Below, one piece after another: positions 1 through 7,653 of a stretch of 9,295 bases of DNA. The notes under the pieces are model-generated. The model was not told where the DNA came from. It did not search any database and worked only from the letters and a program-made list of their open reading frames with translations. Position numbers and translations under genes: made by a program. Position 1 is the stretch's first letter; each line of letters starts with the position of its first letter. The DNA lies in assembly GCA_026395455.1 (NCBI GenBank), contig JAPLYR010000093.1, positions 1 through 9,295 of the forward strand. The letters are read 5' to 3'. Source of the DNA: Candidatus Roizmanbacteria bacterium. GTDB lineage: Bacteria; Patescibacteriota; Microgenomatia; UBA1406; GWC2-37-13.

Positions 1-216
1 GTACTTGAAATGAATAAAAAATTCAATGATCTTATCATTGATGAACTCAACCTTCCTTCCCGAGTTGTAAATGCATTGTTAAGAGAAAATATTGAAACAG
101 TTGCAGACTTGGTAAAGATCGGAGAAGAGAAACTCGTTGCTTACAAAGGACTTGGTAGAAAATCTATTGATCTGATAAAAGATGAGTTAAAAAAGTTGGG
201 ATTTGAGTGGAACTAA
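1..216 (+). CDS. rpoA: RNA polymerase alpha subunit, C-terminal domain (5'-truncated by window edge)
   Basis: The frame is open from base 1 (Val-Leu-Glu before the first Met), so this is the tail of a longer gene. The 71 visible residues form the alpha C-terminal domain: two helix-hairpin-helix-like units that contact UP-element DNA and activators. Against the E. coli domain (from memory), visible residues R21 and N24 in LPSRVVNALL match the DNA-contacting R265 and N268, and GLGRKSIDLIKDEL matches the GKKS helix segment. The gene ends in TAA one base before rplQ, the usual bacterial rpoA-rplQ order, which supports rpoA over a free-standing helix-hairpin-helix protein. The Met at base 10 could start a small ORF, but with this context a truncated rpoA is much more likely. 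The catalytic-core assembly domain lies outside the window. Confidence 0.92.
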   Translation, partial: VLEMNKKFNDLIIDELNLPSRVVNALLRENIETVADLVKIGEEKLVAYKGLGRKSIDLIKDELKKLGFEWN

Positions 217-217
217 T

Positions 218-649
218 ATGAAGCACAGAATAAGCAAAAGTAAGTTTGGATTTGGGTATGACGCTAACAAAATGTTAATGCGTCAACTTTGCCGCAACTT
301 CTTTTTAGAACAAAAAACAACAACAACGAAAGAAAAAGCAAAGGCTATGCAGATGGTTATTGAAAAGCTTGTTTCAAAAGCTAAGGCAAAAACAGAAGCA
401 AATAAAAACCAAATCCTCAGTTACTTTGGAGAACAGGCTCTTGTTGACAGACTATTTAACACAGTAGGTCCAGCATTTGAAAAGATTAATGGTGGATACA
501 CAAAAGTCACATTGCTTGAACAAAGACAGTCTGATGGAGCAATGATGGCTCAGATTACATGGGCTCACCCATTGACGAAAGAAGTTAAAGCAAAGAAAGT
601 CGAAGCTGTAAAAGAAATTAAAGATGTTACAGAAGTTGAAGCTAAATAA
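218..649 (+). CDS. rplQ: 50S ribosomal protein L17 (bL17)
   Basis: 143-residue large-subunit protein that sits near the polypeptide exit tunnel. The N-terminus MKHRISKSKFG is the degenerate form of the family's MRHR...K.G start, followed by the helix MLMRQLCRNFFLEQKTTTT and the late motif QRQSDGAMMAQ, equivalent to the family's R.GD.A.MA. The start is ATG at 218; an in-frame TTG at 203 would add five residues, overlap rpoA and spoil the conserved N-terminus. The C-terminus (about residues 120-143) is a Lys/Glu/Val-rich tail longer than the family core. It begins one base after the rpoA stop and ends two bases before rplM, so it is surely co-transcribed and probably translationally coupled. 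There is no clear Shine-Dalgarno sequence. Confidence 0.97.
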   Translation: MKHRISKSKFGFGYDANKMLMRQLCRNFFLEQKTTTTKEKAKAMQMVIEKLVSKAKAKTEANKNQILSYFGEQALVDRLFNTVGPAFEKINGGYTKVTLLEQRQSDGAMMAQITWAHPLTKEVKAKKVEAVKEIKDVTEVEAK

Positions 650-651
650 TC

Positions 652-1089
652 ATGACAACACTTACAAAGATAACTAAACCTATTTCTGCAACTGAAATAA
701 AAAAAGCATGGCACTTGATTGATATGAAAGGCAAAGTTCTTGGAAGAGAACTCCCAAGAATCTCAACTCTTTTGCAAGGAAAACACAAACCAACATATGT
801 TCCAAATATTGATAGTGGAGACTATGTAGTCGTCATCAATGCTTCACATCTCATGTTGACCGGAGACAAAATGGACACAAAAATGTATGATCATTTTTCT
901 GGATATCCAGGAGGATTGAAAAAAACAAAGGCAAGTGATTTATTGAAAAATAATCCTGGACGAATGGTCACAAACGGAGTTGGAGGCATGCTTCCAAAAA
1001 ATAAATTACGTGATAAGCGATTAGCTCGTTTGTTTGTATTTGCGGATGATCAACATCCATATGCAAAAGAATTAGCTCTGAAAGCATAA
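652..1089 (+). CDS. rplM: 50S ribosomal protein L13 (uL13)
   Basis: 145 residues, normal size for this early-assembling large-subunit protein. Recognisable family segments in order: WHLIDMKGKVLGRELPRIS (about 20-38), LLQGKHKPTYVPNIDSGDYV (about 40-60), the HFSGYPGGLK motif (about 81-90), and GVGGMLPKNKL followed by LARLFVFADDQHPYAKEL near the end. These cover the full fold, so the gene is complete. It starts two bases after the rplQ stop and is followed after 21 bases by rpsI, the standard rplM-rpsI pair. No truA lies between rplQ and rplM, unlike in Firmicutes. No Shine-Dalgarno sequence is visible before the ATG. Confidence 0.98.
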   Translation: MTTLTKITKPISATEIKKAWHLIDMKGKVLGRELPRISTLLQGKHKPTYVPNIDSGDYVVVINASHLMLTGDKMDTKMYDHFSGYPGGLKKTKASDLLKNNPGRMVTNGVGGMLPKNKLRDKRLARLFVFADDQHPYAKELALKA

Positions 1090-1110
1090 ATTATTATTTG
1101 ATAGTATCTT

Positions 1111-1566
1111 ATGGTGAAAAAAACAAAAAATGTTCTGTTTTACGAAGGAGTCGGAAGACGAAAGACTTCTGTTGCAATAGTACGTCTTTATATCCCTGGA
1201 AAAGATAAAACCGTCATGGTTGGTGAAACAAAGATTAAAGAAGGAGAAATTTTTGCAAATCATGAGAAAATTGAAAAAATGTTTCCAGCTCTGCACCAAA
1301 AGGTATTGTACTTAAAGCCACTTAAACTCGTGAACGCAGAAGACAGATTTTGTGTTTCAATCACCGTATCAGGTGGTGGACTCAATGGACAACTTGATGC
1401 AATAAGTCATGGACTTGCACGCGCACTTGAAAAGACAGATAAAGAAATAATGAGACCTCTTTTGAAGAAAGAATTACTCCTTAAAAGAGATCCTCGTGCT
1501 CGCCAAAGAAGAAAAGTGGGTACCGGAGGAAAAGCTCGAAGAGCAAAACAGTCTCCAAAGCGATAA
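1111..1566 (+). CDS. rpsI: 30S ribosomal protein S9 (uS9)
   Basis: 151 residues, slightly longer than the common ~130 because of an N-terminal extension and a loop. The family signature is clear: EGVGRRKTSVAIVRLY near the N-terminus, VSGGGLNGQLDAISHGLARAL in the middle, and the basic tail KRDPRARQRRKVG...KARRAKQSPKR. The C-terminal Lys-Arg reaches the P-site tRNA in known ribosome structures; here the tail ends SPKR instead of the common SKR. The ATG at 1111 lies 21 bases after rplM with no Shine-Dalgarno sequence. An AT-rich, -10-like TAGTAT sits at 1102-1107, only three bases from the start codon. Confidence 0.98.
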   Translation: MVKKTKNVLFYEGVGRRKTSVAIVRLYIPGKDKTVMVGETKIKEGEIFANHEKIEKMFPALHQKVLYLKPLKLVNAEDRFCVSITVSGGGLNGQLDAISHGLARALEKTDKEIMRPLLKKELLLKRDPRARQRRKVGTGGKARRAKQSPKR

Positions 1567-1571
1567 CGAGA

Positions 1572-1590
1572 TATAGTATTATCTATACAT
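1572..1590 (+). promoter_or_regulatory. Candidate -10 region before the glycan cassette
   Basis: The 24-base gap between rpsI and the first glycosyltransferase contains overlapping -10-like hexamers: TATAGT at 1572-1577, TAGTAT at 1574-1579 and TATTAT at 1577-1582. The last is eight bases from the ATG, so a transcript from it would start at or next to the start codon (leaderless or nearly so). No -35 box is seen inside the end of rpsI, and AT-rich gaps produce such hexamers by chance. A weak five-base AGATA/TATCT inverted repeat overlaps the site. Confidence 0.3.
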
Positions 1591-2478
1591 ATGAAGAAAG
1601 ATCTTTCTATCATTATTGTTTCATATAATACAAAAGACCTTACCCTCAAATGTATCACAAAACTTCAAAATGCCCTATCTAAAGGTTCCCTTCAAGCTGA
1701 GGTAGTTATTGTTGATAATAACTCTCAAGATGGTTCAGGCGAAGCTCTCAAAAAAATAGCAGATAACAAAAATATAAAAGTTATTTGTAACACAGGAAAT
1801 AGCGGATATGGAAAAGCAAATAATCAAGGACTTGCCATTTCTGAGGGGCGATATATTCTCTACCTTAATTCAGATGTTTTAGTTCCTGAAGAGCCTTTTT
1901 TTGACGCTCTTATTAAGGAGATGGACAGTCATTCCACATATGGAGCTCTCACAGTAAAAGTACAACTCCCAACCGGTGGTATTGACCCTGCTTCGCACAG
2001 AGGATTTCCAACGGTATGGAGATCATTTTGTTACTATGCAGGTCTTGAGAAAATAACAGCACGCATTCCATTACTTAATACCATTTTTGGAGGATATCAC
2101 TTAACTTCACTTCCTTTAACTACAATACATGAAATTGATGCACCAACGGGTGCCTTTTTTCTTGCACGAAAAGATCTTCTTGACACATTAAAGGGATTTG
2201 ATGAGGACTTCTTTATGTATGGAGAAGATATTGACTTAGCGTTTCGCATTAAGCGACTTGGCTATTTAGTTATCTATGATCCAACATATACAGTCTTACA
2301 TTTAAAGTATCAAAGTGGTATTAAAAAGAAAAATAATACTGCTATTCAAAGTAAAACCCGAAATTATTTTTATGAATCAATGGCGATTTTTTATAAGAAA
2401 CATTACGAAAAATGCTATCCACGATTAATTTCCATGATTGTATATATGGCAATTAATCGAAAAAAAGCCGGCATATGA
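1591..2478 (+). CDS. Family 2 glycosyltransferase (WbbL/rhamnosyltransferase-like)
   Basis: 295-residue cytoplasmic GT-A enzyme that transfers a nucleotide-activated sugar to a growing lipid-linked glycan. Visible GT2 hallmarks: the N-terminal strand DLSIIIVSYNT (4-14), VIVDNNSQDGS (39-49) with the nucleotide-binding Asp42, the YLNSDVLVP stretch with the metal-binding NSD at 93-95, an acceptor-side DAPTGAFFLARKDLL (183-197), and FMYGEDIDLAFRIKRLGY (208-225) with the acidic ED pair that supplies the catalytic base. No membrane helix apart from a modest hydrophobic patch near the C-terminus. The arrangement matches GT2 enzymes often annotated as rhamnosyltransferases, but donor and acceptor cannot be read from sequence. 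It is the first gene after rpsI, and its TGA stop overlaps the next ATG (ATGA, four bases), implying translational coupling. Confidence 0.93.
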   Translation: MKKDLSIIIVSYNTKDLTLKCITKLQNALSKGSLQAEVVIVDNNSQDGSGEALKKIADNKNIKVICNTGNSGYGKANNQGLAISEGRYILYLNSDVLVPEEPFFDALIKEMDSHSTYGALTVKVQLPTGGIDPASHRGFPTVWRSFCYYAGLEKITARIPLLNTIFGGYHLTSLPLTTIHEIDAPTGAFFLARKDLLDTLKGFDEDFFMYGEDIDLAFRIKRLGYLVIYDPTYTVLHLKYQSGIKKKNNTAIQSKTRNYFYESMAIFYKKHYEKCYPRLISMIVYMAINRKKAGI

Positions 2479-3554
2479 AACACATAGGAATTGATGCGCG
2501 ATTACTATTCCAAACTGGGGTAGGGACCTATCTTCAAAACCTTCTCCACAACATACCCAACTATGCACCAAAAGATATAACCTTCACCTTTTATTGTCTT
2601 CCATCAGATGCTTCATTTATTCAAAAAGCAGTCCCCAATAGTCATATTCATACTACTACTGCACTATGGCATTCGTGGAGTGAGCAAACAGAATTTTTAG
2701 ATTGCATATATAAGGATAATGTAGACCTCATGCATTTCACCTATTTTGGCCATCCAGTGCTCTATAATCGAAAGTCTATTTCAACAGTGCACGATGTCAC
2801 ACCTTTGTTATTTAAAACAGGGAAAGCATCAACAAAAAATTCTCTTGTCTATTTTATAAAACATAGTGCTTTTTCACTTGTTCTTAAAAATCAGGTGAAG
2901 CGAAGCGTTGCAATCATTACTCCTACAAAAACCGTTAAGGAACAACTTATTCAGCTCTATGGGAATGCAATTGAAAAGAAAATCACCTCAATCTATGAAG
3001 GTGTTTCTTATAGATTATTAGAAGGGAAAAGCGAAGAATCAACAATAAAGAAACCATATCTACTCTATGTAGGCAACTTTTATCCTCATAAAAACGTTCA
3101 ATTTTTAATTAAGGCATTTGTAAAAAGTAATTCCCCATACGTATTGGTATTAGCAGGTCCTCATGACTTCTTCTTAAAAAGAATATTAGATCTTCTGACT
3201 GAAGAAGAGAAAAAACACATCATTGTGAAAGATAAACAATCGATCAATGAATTGGTCACTTTGTATAAAAATGCCGAAGCACTTATCCATCCATCCATTT
3301 CAGAGGGATTTGGTTTGCCGATAGTGGAAGCAATGCATTTTAATATTCCCATTATCGCCTCACATATTCCGGTATTTCAGGAATTATTAGGTACGTCTCA
3401 TTATTCATTTGATCCATTTGAAGAGTCTTCTATTATCGACACCATCCACACATTTGAACAAGAACAAGAAAAGAAAAAGAATAGTTTAAGAAAGGAATTC
3501 TCGTTTGATGAAATGACTCGACAGACAATGGAGCTTTACTTAAGACATGTATAA
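2475..3554 (+). CDS. Family 4 glycosyltransferase (GT-B), first copy
   Basis: 359-residue GT-B retaining glycosyltransferase. The N-terminal half opens with the strand and glycine loop IGIDARLLFQTGVGTYLQNL (4-23), typical of GT4 mannosyl/glucosyltransferases, and contains STVHDVTPLLF. The C-terminal donor-binding half opens with YLLYVGNFYPHKNVQFLIKAF and includes HPSISEGFGLPIVEAM, whose E277 and E285 form the E-x7-E motif that positions the sugar nucleotide. Length and domain order are complete. Start ATG at 2475 overlaps the preceding stop by four bases, and the end overlaps the next gene by eight, so the three transferases look like one translational unit. With ManC downstream, mannose from GDP-mannose is a reasonable donor guess, but this is inference. 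Confidence 0.93.
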   Translation: MKHIGIDARLLFQTGVGTYLQNLLHNIPNYAPKDITFTFYCLPSDASFIQKAVPNSHIHTTTALWHSWSEQTEFLDCIYKDNVDLMHFTYFGHPVLYNRKSISTVHDVTPLLFKTGKASTKNSLVYFIKHSAFSLVLKNQVKRSVAIITPTKTVKEQLIQLYGNAIEKKITSIYEGVSYRLLEGKSEESTIKKPYLLYVGNFYPHKNVQFLIKAFVKSNSPYVLVLAGPHDFFLKRILDLLTEEEKKHIIVKDKQSINELVTLYKNAEALIHPSISEGFGLPIVEAMHFNIPIIASHIPVFQELLGTSHYSFDPFEESSIIDTIHTFEQEQEKKKNSLRKEFSFDEMTRQTMELYLRHV

Positions 3555-4668
3555 TTCAAAAACAAAAATTGCGATTGTTTATGACTGGATAGATAAGTGG
3601 GGTGGGGTAGAAAGAGTTCTTCTTCATCTCCACACATTATTTCCTGATGCCCATTTTTATACATCTGCTGTTGAATACAAAAACGCACAATGGGCAAAGG
3701 GTCTGACGATACATCCTTCCTTTATTCAAACTTTTCCATCCTTTCTTCGTATGAATCGTGCTCTTATGGCTCCTCTATTTCCTTTTGCATTTGAGTCTTT
3801 TTCATTTGGTGAATATGACTTAGTAATTTCTGTTACCTCAGCATTTGCGAAAGGAATTATTACAAAACCAGGTACAAAACATGTATGCTACCTTCTCACT
3901 CCACCTCGCTATCTGTGGAGTCACACAAAAGATTACATGTCAGGATTCAAAGGTTTTTTTGCACTGCCATTTTTACACCATTTACAACAATGGGATCTAT
4001 GTGCAGCTCATCGTCCAGATAAATATATATCGATCTCCACAACAACTGCACAGCGTGCCAAGCGCTATTATCAAATAGAGAGCCAAGTGGTACATCCCCC
4101 ATTTGATACGGACTATTGGGATATACAGAAAAAAAGTATGAAAAAACCAAAGACTGTTACTATTACTGATTCATATTATCTCTGTGTGGGGCGAATGGAA
4201 TCCTACAAAAAAACGCAACTCGTCGTAGACGCCGCAAAGCAAAAACCATCCTCACAGTTTATCTTTGTGGGAACTGGCTCACTGGAAAGAAAACTAAGGA
4301 GTAATTCTCCTCAAAATTGCCAGTTTGCAGGGCTTATTACAGATAGCGAACTCTCATACCTCTATGCCCATGCCAAAGCCCTTATAATGCCACAAAACGA
4401 GGATTTTGGCTATATCTCACTGGAGGCTCAATATCACGGATGTCCCGTGATCGCATATCATGAAGGAGGGGCAAGCGAAACAGTGACTGAAGGTGAGAGC
4501 GGACTCTTTTTTAAAGAGCAGACAGTGCCATGTCTCACGTCCCAGCTTGAAAGATTTGAACAAATATCATACAATCTAAGTCATTCAACTGGGCAGATAC
4601 AACAATCAATGAAAGAACGATTTGGGTCAAAGCGATTTGATGCTCAGTTTCTTTATCAATTACAGTAG
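3547..4668 (+). CDS. Family 4 glycosyltransferase (WbaZ/mannosyltransferase-like), second copy
   Basis: 373-residue GT-B enzyme, different in type from its neighbour. The N-terminus KIAIVYDWIDKWGGVERVL (6-24) is the signature of a GT4 subgroup often annotated as mannosyltransferase (WbaZ-like), followed by HVCYLLTPPRYLW, also typical of the subgroup. The donor half has LCVGRMESYKKTQLVVDAA, FVGTGSLERKL and EDFGYISLEAQYHGCPVIAY with E285 and E293 as the E-x7-E pair, then GGASETV. It is complete and overlaps the previous gene by eight bases. A GGAG lies 13 bases before the start, too far to be a good Shine-Dalgarno sequence. It ends in TAG nine bases before the mannose-1-phosphate guanylyltransferase gene, which could supply its GDP-mannose. 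Confidence 0.93.
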   Translation: MYNSKTKIAIVYDWIDKWGGVERVLLHLHTLFPDAHFYTSAVEYKNAQWAKGLTIHPSFIQTFPSFLRMNRALMAPLFPFAFESFSFGEYDLVISVTSAFAKGIITKPGTKHVCYLLTPPRYLWSHTKDYMSGFKGFFALPFLHHLQQWDLCAAHRPDKYISISTTTAQRAKRYYQIESQVVHPPFDTDYWDIQKKSMKKPKTVTITDSYYLCVGRMESYKKTQLVVDAAKQKPSSQFIFVGTGSLERKLRSNSPQNCQFAGLITDSELSYLYAHAKALIMPQNEDFGYISLEAQYHGCPVIAYHEGGASETVTEGESGLFFKEQTVPCLTSQLERFEQISYNLSHSTGQIQQSMKERFGSKRFDAQFLYQLQ

Positions 4669-4677
4669 ACAATTTAT

Positions 4678-5682
4678 ATGAAAGCAGTTATTTTTGCCGG
4701 TGGAGCTGGAACACGACTATGGCCTCTTTCTCGAAAAAAATCGCCTAAGCAGTTTGAGCGTATTATTGGAGATAAATCTACTTTACAATTGGCGGTTGAA
4801 CGTCTGCGTCCTGAGTTTGAATTTAAAGATATCTATATTTCTACTAACAGCGCTTATAAAACAATCATTCAAAAACAACTCCCAGATATTCCTGATGACA
4901 ATTACTTCCTAGAACCTGAGAAAAAAGCTGTAGGTCCTGCAATTGCCCTTGTAATGGGAATCCTTCAGAAGAAGCACCCTCATGAGCCCCTTGCCATTTT
5001 ATACAGTCTTGTATTTCTCGCGCATAAACCTCGATTTGCGAGTGAAAATTTAGGGTATATACACATGGGCAAAAAAACACATGAAAATGATTTAATATCC
5101 TTCTACTCATACGAAGGATGCAAATATCGCCCTGATGAAAAAACCGCTGAAGAATATTTTGCTTCAGGAAAATATGCATGGAATTTGGGATATTTTGTTA
5201 CCACCCCAAGCTTTATATGGAAAGCATATGAACGATTTACTCCAAATCTTTTTAGCGAAGTAAAAAAAATAGTGGATGCATACGATACAAAAGAATATCC
5301 ATCTGTTCTAAAAAACGTATATTCATCACTGGAAAAAATAAATTTTGACAATGCGATTCTTGAAAAATTAGATAAAGAAACAGCATGTGTTATTGTTGAG
5401 GATATTGGATGGAGTGATATTGGAGCATGGGAAGCGGTAAAGGAAGCAATGGAGCAATATCCGTACGAAAATATTATTCGTGGAAGAGTGTACTTGGAAC
5501 ATGTTCGAGATACCCTTATTTACAATTACGAAGATAAGAAGTTGATCGTTGGAATTGACCTTGATGAACATATTATCGTTAATACAAAAGATGTTTTGTT
5601 AATTGCAAAGAAGTCATCTGTTGGAAAAATAAAAACACTCGTTGAAAATTTTGAAGGTACAGAACATGAGGATTTAACATAA
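4678..5682 (+). CDS. manC: Mannose-1-phosphate guanylyltransferase with internal in-frame deletion
   Basis: Nucleotidyltransferase of the ManC/RfbM type (GTP + mannose-1-phosphate to GDP-mannose + PPi); 334 residues, single domain without the C-terminal isomerase domain of longer ManC proteins. Visible motifs: the nucleotide loop FAGGAGTRLWPLSR with K24-Q25-F26 (6-26), EPEKKAVGPAIAL (about 79-91), ENLGYIHMG (123-131), GKYAWNLGYF, FDNAILEK, and the late VEDIGWSDIGAWEAV carrying a metal/substrate-site Asp. Oddity: after PLAILYS (residue 110) the protein jumps directly to LVFLAHKPRFASENLGY. Family members have a Ser-Asp-His (DH) motif there plus about 30 residues before the K-P-R-F-x-S-E-N segment. 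The missing piece carries a metal-binding Asp, so the protein as read is probably inactive. Reading frame is kept. Symbol by family similarity; other hexose-1-phosphate guanylyltransferases are possible. Confidence 0.88.
   Translation: MKAVIFAGGAGTRLWPLSRKKSPKQFERIIGDKSTLQLAVERLRPEFEFKDIYISTNSAYKTIIQKQLPDIPDDNYFLEPEKKAVGPAIALVMGILQKKHPHEPLAILYSLVFLAHKPRFASENLGYIHMGKKTHENDLISFYSYEGCKYRPDEKTAEEYFASGKYAWNLGYFVTTPSFIWKAYERFTPNLFSEVKKIVDAYDTKEYPSVLKNVYSSLEKINFDNAILEKLDKETACVIVEDIGWSDIGAWEAVKEAMEQYPYENIIRGRVYLEHVRDTLIYNYEDKKLIVGIDLDEHIIVNTKDVLLIAKKSSVGKIKTLVENFEGTEHEDLT
5002..5013 (+). other. Apparent deletion junction inside manC
   Basis: Codons 109-112 read Tyr-Ser-Leu-Val. In the family the Tyr-Ser (or Pro-Ala/Pro-Ser) is followed by Asp-His-(Leu/Val/Ile), then a helix of about 25-30 residues, then the strand that here begins Leu-Val-Phe-Leu-Ala. 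The junction therefore lies at about 5007/5008, with roughly 90 bases missing in a multiple of three. A CTTGTA-like string could occur at both ends of the ancestral segment (His-Leu-Val and Leu-Val-Phe), so slippage between short direct repeats is possible. This is inferred from family memory; the ancestral sequence is not in the window. Confidence 0.65.
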
Positions 5683-5686
5683 AAAT

Positions 5687-6349
5687 ATGAAACAATTATT
5701 TAATGGAATGAGCTATAACAAGTATCTAAAAAGAGCGATGGATGTTGTATTGGCATGTATTCTTCTTCTCCTTTTCTCGCCTATTTGTCTTTTGGTCTCA
5801 ATTGCAATAAAGCTTGATTCAGAAGGACCTATCTTTGCAGATGTCCCAGAACGTGTCGGACAAAATGGAGCGCTATTTAAAATGTTTAAGTTTCGGTCCA
5901 TGATTAAAAATGCTCATGTCCTTCTTCACACAGATTCTCGATTTAAAACATTGTTTGAACAATATCAAAAAGATAGTTATAAACTGAAAGATGATCCAAG
6001 AGTTACACTCGTTGGCAAGTGGATTCGCAAACACTCACTTGATGAAATTCCACAACTACTCAATGTGCTTCTTGGAGAAATGAGTATTGTAGGACCTCGT
6101 GCGTATTATCCTGACGAGCTTGAAAATCAACAGCAAAAACATCCTGATACGAAAAAATTCGTTGCAGAGGTATTGTCGGTCAAACCAGGGATTACTGGAT
6201 TGTGGCAAGTATCAGGTCGCAGTGAAGTTCATTTTGATAAACGAATTGCGCTCGATGCAGAATATATTAAATCTATTTCATTTTTTGAAGATATTCGTAT
6301 AATATTTAAAACACCACTTGTTATGGTTACGGGAAGAGGTGCCGTTTAA
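5687..6349 (+). CDS. Polyprenyl-phosphate sugar-1-phosphate transferase (bacterial sugar transferase, WcaJ/WbaP core type)
   Basis: 220-residue monotopic phosphoglycosyl transferase that moves a sugar phosphate from a nucleotide sugar to undecaprenyl phosphate, the first membrane step of glycan assembly. Residues about 15-41 form the hydrophobic re-entrant helix (RAMDVVLACILLLLFSPICL, with the kinking Ser-Pro). Next come the ERVG...FKMFKFRSM motif, DDPRVTLVGKWIRKHSLDEIPQLLNVL with the catalytic Asp119-Glu120 dyad, GEMSIVGPR, and KPGITGLWQVSGRS. The segment before ERVG reads IFADVP where most family members have a Tyr-x-Gln form; I recall similar versions in other CPR proteins. The gene is complete and starts four bases after the manC stop; Met8 (base 5708) is an alternative start. 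Sugar specificity cannot be read. Confidence 0.95.
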   Translation: MKQLFNGMSYNKYLKRAMDVVLACILLLLFSPICLLVSIAIKLDSEGPIFADVPERVGQNGALFKMFKFRSMIKNAHVLLHTDSRFKTLFEQYQKDSYKLKDDPRVTLVGKWIRKHSLDEIPQLLNVLLGEMSIVGPRAYYPDELENQQQKHPDTKKFVAEVLSVKPGITGLWQVSGRSEVHFDKRIALDAEYIKSISFFEDIRIIFKTPLVMVTGRGAV

Positions 6350-6354
6350 TTTGC

Positions 6355-6375
6355 CATTTTACATTTATCATTTTT
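6355..6375 (+). repeat. Three imperfect 7-bp tandem units in the intergenic spacer
   Basis: The 41-base gap between the sugar transferase and the DUF4012 gene, the longest non-coding stretch in the window, contains CATTTTA, CATTTAT and CATTTTT back to back. The rest is AT-rich. It could be chance low complexity or a slippage-prone tract. No hairpin terminator is visible in the gap. Confidence 0.4.
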
Positions 6376-6390
6376 AATTACTAAATATCT

Positions 6391-7653
6391 ATGAAAAAAC
6401 AAATAGGAATAGTACTTTTTGCATTGTTGTTAGGGTTATGTGCATTTGCATATTATTCGTTTTACATTCCTTATACTCGTATTCAAGCAAAAGGAATGGC
6501 AGTTATGGTATCTGCCAAAGATTTGAAAACAGCATTTTCTCAAAATGATATTGATTTACTTTCTTCAAAATTAAAGATGTTTGATGAGAAATATGCAGAA
6601 CTTGAAAAAGAATCTAAAACACTGTATTGGGCAGTCTCAATTCCTTATATTGCTGACTTTAAGCTCGCTATTGAAGCAGGAAGATATGGAGTAGAAGCCG
6701 CCAAAGCAACTGTTGCATCAATCGCACCTTACGCAGATCTTATTGGATTTAAAAAAGGAGAATCGGCTTTTGTTGACAAATCGGCAGAAGGGCGTCTTCA
6801 AACAGCAGTTCTTACTTTAGATAAAGTTCTAAAAAATGTTGACGTTATTTCAGAAAATATTAATCAAATCGAGACACGACTTGAGAAGATTGATGAAAAA
6901 CGATATCCTGCAGAAATTGGTGGGAAAAAAATTCGTTCAACAATCACAAGTGTTAAAGATCAATTTGGAGGTATATCCCGATTGTTTGTTGATGCAAAAC
7001 CATTACTTAAAAAACTGCCAGAGATTCTTGGATCTAAGAAAGAGCAGACATATTTAATCTTATTCCAAAATACTGCTGAAAGACGTGCAACAGGAGGATT
7101 TCTTACTGCATACGCTGTATTCAAGATTAAAGATGGCAAGATGACAATTGATAAGTCTAGTGATATTTACACATTAGACGCAAGCATTTCATCCCATCCA
7201 GCTGCACCTCCTGAGATAACAACATACCATAAAGGTGTAACTAAACTATATATTCGTGATAGTAATTTATCCCCTGACTTTGTTACGTCTTTAGATTTAT
7301 TTAATACGCTTTATAAAAAAAGTAGTATTCGTGTCAATTATGATGGAATCATTGCTCTTGATTCAAAAATCCTCGTCGATATGCTTACCATCTTTGGTGA
7401 TGCTCAAGTGAATGGAATCACATTTAGCGCAAAAATAGATAAAAGATGTGATTGTCCTCAAGTAATCTATCAACTTTTCTCAGTTGTTGATGAGCAGGTC
7501 GGATATGTTAAAGAGAATCGAAAAGGCGTATTAGGAGACTTAATGTATGAGCTCTTTAATAGAGCATTACGATTCTCCCCATCGAAATATTGGGGCTCAC
7601 TTGCTCAGGCTATGTTTAAAAATATGGACGAAAAACACCTCCTTCTCAATTGA
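6391..7653 (+). pseudogene. DUF4012 protein, N-terminal part (gene broken by frameshift)
   Basis: 420 residues in this frame. Residues about 5-24 are one hydrophobic helix (IGIVLFALLLGLCAFAYYSF) after a short Lys-rich N-terminus: a signal anchor leaving the rest outside the membrane. Residues about 40-215 are helix-rich, probably partly coiled. The DUF4012 core follows: LILFQNTAERRATGGF (222-237), YIRDSNLSPDF (287-297), DGIIALDSKILVDML (318-332) with GDAQVNGITF after it, and a KGVLGDLMYELF helix. Function is unknown; these proteins are common in CPR and Actinobacteria, often near surface-polysaccharide genes as here. The frame ends at TGA 7651-7653 right after DEKHLLLN, where family members continue, and the expected continuation (IDPEIQ...NYAGRI) lies in another frame. 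Without the frameshift the protein would have about 605-607 residues. Confidence 0.9.

Noticed and set aside
203..217. TTG start at 203 for rplQ
   Set aside because: It adds MSGTN before the conserved MKHR start of L17 and overlaps the end of rpoA; the ATG at 218 fits the family.
1567..1590. Rho-independent terminator after rpsI
   Set aside because: Only a five-pair AT stem (AGATA/TATCT) is present, without a GC-rich stem or T-run; the sequence fits a promoter-like region better.
1072..1658. Antisense open frames opposite rpsI (1072-1299 and 1407-1658)
   Set aside because: They are shadows of the highly conserved S9 gene, with no protein-like features of their own.
2475..4668. The two GT4 genes as a tandem duplication
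   Set aside because: Their N-terminal signatures (IGIDARLLFQTGVG versus KIAIVYDWIDKWGG) and donor-site details differ strongly; they belong to different GT4 subgroups.
4865..5351. Antisense open frames across manC (minus strand, about 4865-5179 and 5103-5351)
   Set aside because: They have no recognisable domains and lie opposite a conserved coding sequence; open frames by chance.
7547..7644. Independent gene starting at ATG 7547
   Set aside because: Its first ~32 residues are an out-of-frame reading of well-conserved DUF4012 sequence; only the part after about 7645 resembles a real protein.
7651..7653. TGA at the end of the N-terminal DUF4012 frame as a recoded (Gly or Trp) codon
   Set aside because: Reading through gives no DUF4012-like sequence and reaches another in-frame TGA within a few codons; the true continuation is in the +1 frame. 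TGA also serves as the real stop of the GT2 gene at 2476-2478.
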